The notes under the pieces were generated by a model. That model did not search any database, was not told the origin of the DNA, and worked only from the letters and a program-made list of their open reading frames with translations. DNA of 8,117 bases. It comes from JBAZJN01 sp041651295 (GTDB lineage Bacteria > Patescibacteriota > UBA1384 > XYA2-FULL-43-10 > CAINNR01). The stretch is from the NCBI GenBank assembly GCA_041651295.1, contig JBAZJN010000037.1, positions 1-8,117 on the forward strand. The letters are read 5' to 3'. Shown here in pieces: positions 7,062 to 8,117 of the stretch. How positions within the stretch are numbered: the first letter of the stretch is position 1; each line of letters opens with the position of its first letter. The position numbers and the translations under genes were made by a program.

Positions 7062-7171
7062 AAACATGTCAAAATCATACTTTTTCAAAAAAATGAGCTC
7101 CAGAATCGCGTTCAGACACATTCTTTTTCGTGTCCTATACATCAATATATCAAACTTTTCATCAAATCAAT

Positions 7172-7197
7172 AAAAAAAACAGACTACAAAAGTCTGT
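7172..7197 (-). terminator. Rho-independent terminator in the control region
   Basis: On the minus strand ACAGACT (7197-7191) pairs perfectly with AGTCTGT (7185-7179) around a TTTGT loop, and a run of eight T (7179-7172) follows. The stem is short but the T-run is strong. It lies about 145 nt downstream of the predicted start of the leftward promoter and would end a short transcript before it reaches terS. Confidence 0.75.
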
Positions 7198-7211
7198 CCA
7201 CTATCACACAA

Positions 7212-7334
7212 TTAACTAAAATATTTATATTTTTCATCAATATTTTCCTTAATTTTTGAAGGTCTTAACAGAATAAATTTTCCGTTGAAACCCCCCGAAG
7301 CTAAGGCTTGAGGAGGAAAAAACAAAAACCACAT
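7212..7334 (-). CDS. possible 40-residue small protein, unrecognised
   Basis: An ATG at 7334 opens 40 codons ending in TAA at 7212. The predicted start of the leftward transcript is only about 7 nt upstream, and the terminator stem begins 14 nt after the stop, a gene-like layout. The peptide begins MWFLFF and ends in a charged helix-like IKENIDEKYKYFS; no family is recognised. Residues 7-15 (PPQALASGG) are encoded by the hairpin at 7316-7291, so this may be an accidental frame through a structured RNA. There is no Shine-Dalgarno sequence. Confidence 0.25.
   Translation of the reverse strand: MWFLFFPPQALASGGFNGKFILLRPSKIKENIDEKYKYFS
7267..7316 (-). other. tandem hairpins in the leftward leader RNA
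   Basis: First hairpin: CCTCCTCAAGC (7316-7306) pairs with GCTTCGGGGGG (7301-7291) around CTTA; 10 of 11 positions pair on the minus strand counting two G-U, against 8 of 11 on the plus strand. Second hairpin: AACGGAA (7286-7280) pairs with TTCTGTT (7273-7267), fully paired with one G-U on the minus strand only. The first is followed by TTTC, so it could be a weak terminator or attenuator. Confidence 0.5.
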
Positions 7335-7347
7335 TCACGTGCTTACC

Positions 7348-7377
7348 ATTATATCATGCATTCAAAAAAAAGTACAA
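7348..7377 (-). promoter_or_regulatory. leftward sigma70-type promoter with extended -10
   Basis: On the minus strand there is a perfect TATAAT (7353-7348) preceded by TGA, giving an extended -10, and a partial -35 TTGTAC (7377-7372) with an 18-nt spacer that includes a T-run. The predicted start is near 7341. It faces away from the rightward promoter at 7444-7472. Confidence 0.65.
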
Positions 7378-7385
7378 TGTTCTTT

Positions 7386-7436
7386 CCGCATAATCTTAAT
7401 TGAATTGTTAATAATGTGTTAATAAGCCCGCATAAT
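7386..7436. repeat. paired direct repeats between the divergent promoters
   Basis: CCGCATAAT occurs at 7386-7394 and again at 7428-7436, exactly 42 bp apart (about four helical turns). Between them GTTAATAA occurs at 7407-7414 and 7418-7425, exactly 11 bp apart (one turn). All copies sit between the two divergent promoters, as operators or small iterons would. No protein or family is implied by the sequence. Confidence 0.45.
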
Positions 7437-7443
7437 TCACCAG

Positions 7444-7472
7444 TGTACAAAAAACTCAAAACGTGCTAAGAT
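7444..7472 (+). promoter_or_regulatory. rightward promoter for the replication leader
   Basis: There is a -35-like TGTACA (7444-7449, 4 of 6 to consensus), a 17-nt spacer, and TAAGAT (7467-7472) preceded by TGC as an extended -10. The predicted start is about 7479, which coincides with an ATG. It drives the attenuator leader and then the replication gene. Confidence 0.6.
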
Positions 7473-7478
7473 GGATAC

Positions 7479-7568
7479 ATGACAAATATGATGAATACAA
7501 TTTTTGAATACTTACACGCCCCAACGAGCGGCCCTTCATTAGGCCAGTCATCTCGCTGGGGTTTTTAA
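7479..7568 (+). CDS. possible 29-residue leader peptide
   Basis: An ATG at the predicted transcription start opens 29 codons (MTNMMNTIFEYL then a Gly/Ser/Pro-rich part ending RWGF) and stops with TAA at 7566-7568, inside the T-tract of a terminator hairpin. The replication gene begins 11 nt after the stop and has no Shine-Dalgarno sequence. A ribosome translating this frame would cover the hairpin, so it could be a leader peptide controlling termination. It may equally be a chance frame; no known leader peptide was recognised. Confidence 0.3.
   Translation: MTNMMNTIFEYLHAPTSGPSLGQSSRWGF
7519..7566 (+). terminator. terminator / attenuator before the replication gene
   Basis: CCCCA (7519-7523) pairs with TGGGG (7557-7561); after one mismatch CGAG (7525-7528) pairs with CTCG (7552-7555), and an inner GGCC/GGCC stem (7530-7533 with 7542-7545) closes an 8-nt loop. 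Five T (7562-7566) follow the stem directly. It would end the rightward transcript after about 88 nt, before the replication start codon at 7580, which is the layout of transcription attenuation. Confidence 0.65.
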
Positions 7569-7579
7569 TTACTCAAATT

Positions 7580-8117
7580 ATGTACAGAGGCTACATCCCA
7601 ATATGGCGAAAAACACTTACAAACTCGATGTCAGACGACCTGAGATACCTTGGGTTGTGGGTCCGCCTCTTATTAATGGCTAATTATAAAGAAAAAACGA
7701 CCATTTTTAATGGCACGAGTATCACAATTAAACCTGGTCAACTCATCACAAGTTGTGAGAAATTAGCACAAAAATCAAAAATTAGCAGAAGTACGGTGGA
7801 TAGGATACTCGATTGGTTCGAAAATGAGCAACAGATTGAGCAACTGAAAACTAATAGATATCGTGTTATTACCATACTTAATTGGGATAATTACCAAATA
7901 CGTGAGCAACCGAATGAGCAACCAAAGAGGAACCAAAGAGGAACCAAAGAGGAACCAAAAGACACATCTAAAGAAAGAAGAAGAAAGATAAAGAATGTAG
8001 AAGTTAGCGGCGAGGCCGCAAAACCTGAAAAGCCTCCACTTAATGAAAACTCGAAACAAGCAGACTCTCAACACAATTCCAATCACGTTAGTGGGACAAC
8101 GGGGATTGAAGAAGCTT
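7580..8117 (+). CDS. phage replication initiator / replisome organiser, N-terminal part
   Basis: This frame is open for 179 codons to the window edge, so the C-terminus is missing. The N-terminal ~107 residues match the winged-helix domain common to phage replication initiators (DnaD-like / replisome organiser N-terminus): YIPIWRKTLTNSM (5-17), LWVRLLLMANYKEK (26-39), the hallmark IKPGQLITSCEKLA (50-63), a recognition-helix region SKISRSTVDRILDWFENEQQIEQ (66-88) and the closing strand ITILNWDNYQ (97-106). This domain binds origin DNA, and the missing C-terminal part usually contacts helicase or loader. Residues 108-179 are a charged, low-complexity linker with EQPNEQP, a run of basic residues (RERRRK-like, 131-136) and an 11-bp DNA tandem repeat. 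There is no Shine-Dalgarno sequence before the ATG. It is the only clear rightward gene and marks the early replication module. Confidence 0.87.
   Translation, partial: MYRGYIPIWRKTLTNSMSDDLRYLGLWVRLLLMANYKEKTTIFNGTSITIKPGQLITSCEKLAQKSKISRSTVDRILDWFENEQQIEQLKTNRYRVITILNWDNYQIREQPNEQPKRNQRGTKEEPKDTSKERRRKIKNVEVSGEAAKPEKPPLNENSKQADSQHNSNHVSGTTGIEEA
7922..7954 (+). repeat. three tandem copies of an 11-bp unit in the replication gene
   Basis: CCAAAGAGGAA is repeated three times without a mismatch, followed by a partial copy CCAAA. Eleven is not a multiple of three, so each copy is read in a different frame (KRNQRGTKEEPK), and a change of one copy shifts the frame. In both alternative frames a stop is reached within 13 codons after the repeat. 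It lies in the linker after the DNA-binding domain. Confidence 0.85.

Larger units (their letters stand above)
7172..7341 (-). ncRNA. predicted ~170-nt structured leftward transcript
   Basis: A good leftward promoter (7377-7348) predicts a start near 7341, and a terminator ends at 7172. Between them are two neighbouring hairpins (7316-7291 and 7286-7267) whose extra pairs are G-U and exist only in the minus-strand RNA. That strand asymmetry suggests selection on an RNA. It may be a regulatory or antisense RNA, or the structured mRNA of the 40-codon frame inside it. I recognise no known RNA family. Confidence 0.4.

Noticed and set aside
7067..7072. Perfect -35 TTGACA on the minus strand upstream of terS
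   Set aside because: No -10-like hexamer at 16-18 nt spacing (the sequence there is CAAGTT).
7115..7134. GACAC/GTGTC hairpin in the terS leader
   Set aside because: Only five base pairs with a 10-nt loop and no poly-T; expected by chance in a region this size.
7029..7142. 37-codon minus-strand frame before terS (begins MYRTRKRMC)
   Set aside because: No Shine-Dalgarno sequence, no usable promoter spacing (a TATATT ends 1 nt before its ATG), and no recognised family; too short to support without conservation data.
7020..7259. 79-codon plus-strand frame in the control region
   Set aside because: It runs antisense through the leftward terminator, is low-complexity Ile/Lys/Phe-rich, has no promoter or ribosome site, and lies in AT-rich DNA where such frames are common.
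7311..7316. AGGAGG resembling a perfect Shine-Dalgarno sequence on the plus strand
   Set aside because: The nearest start codon (GTG at 7339) is 22 nt away and opens only 27 codons; the bases are explained by the hairpin at 7291-7316.
7775..8086. 103-codon minus-strand frame
   Set aside because: Antisense to the replication gene, whose winged-helix motifs are clear; the antisense product is an artefactual hydrophobic stretch.

Overview
The window is a piece of a tailed double-stranded DNA bacteriophage (Caudoviricetes) or prophage. It holds the complete head-packaging and capsid-assembly block on the minus strand and the start of a replication gene on the plus strand. No bacterial housekeeping gene, tRNA, integrase, insertion sequence or CRISPR array was seen. 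The host cannot be named. The DNA is AT-rich and start codons almost never carry a Shine-Dalgarno sequence, which argues against a classical Firmicutes host even though the replication protein resembles those of Firmicutes phages.

Reading the minus strand from right to left, the order is small terminase (7017-6523), large terminase (6587-5121), P22-like portal (5119-3110), a 104-residue unknown protein (3097-2783), a 183-residue unknown protein resembling the DUF1617 type (2786-2235), scaffold (2049-1378), a small capsid decoration-like protein (1326-916) and the HK97-fold major capsid protein (911 to beyond the left edge). Terminase to the 183-residue gene forms one tightly packed operon with 1-bp and 12-bp gaps and two overlaps. 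A strong terminator-like element follows it (2228-2164). Scaffold, decoration and capsid genes form a second block with clearly higher GC. The terminator hairpin loop is complementary over 13 bases to the sequence just past its T-tract, so a pseudoknot is possible at exactly this module boundary. No capsid maturation protease lies between portal and capsid, so assembly probably relies on the separate scaffold.

The stretch 7018-7579 is a divergent control region without a recognised gene. It has an extended -10 promoter pointing left (7377-7348) that drives a roughly 170-nt structured RNA ending at a good terminator (7197-7172). A second promoter points right (7444-7472) and leads into a short leader of about 88 nt that ends at another terminator (7519-7566) just before the replication gene. 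A 15-bp palindrome overlaps a possible promoter for the terminase operon, and paired direct repeats lie between the two divergent promoters.

On the plus strand, from 7580 to the right edge, is the N-terminal winged-helix part of a phage replication initiator / replisome organiser. Its linker contains three copies of an 11-bp tandem repeat, and a gain or loss of one copy would truncate the protein. Functionally, the early replication transcript goes right and the late packaging/head transcript goes left; tail genes probably lie beyond the left edge.
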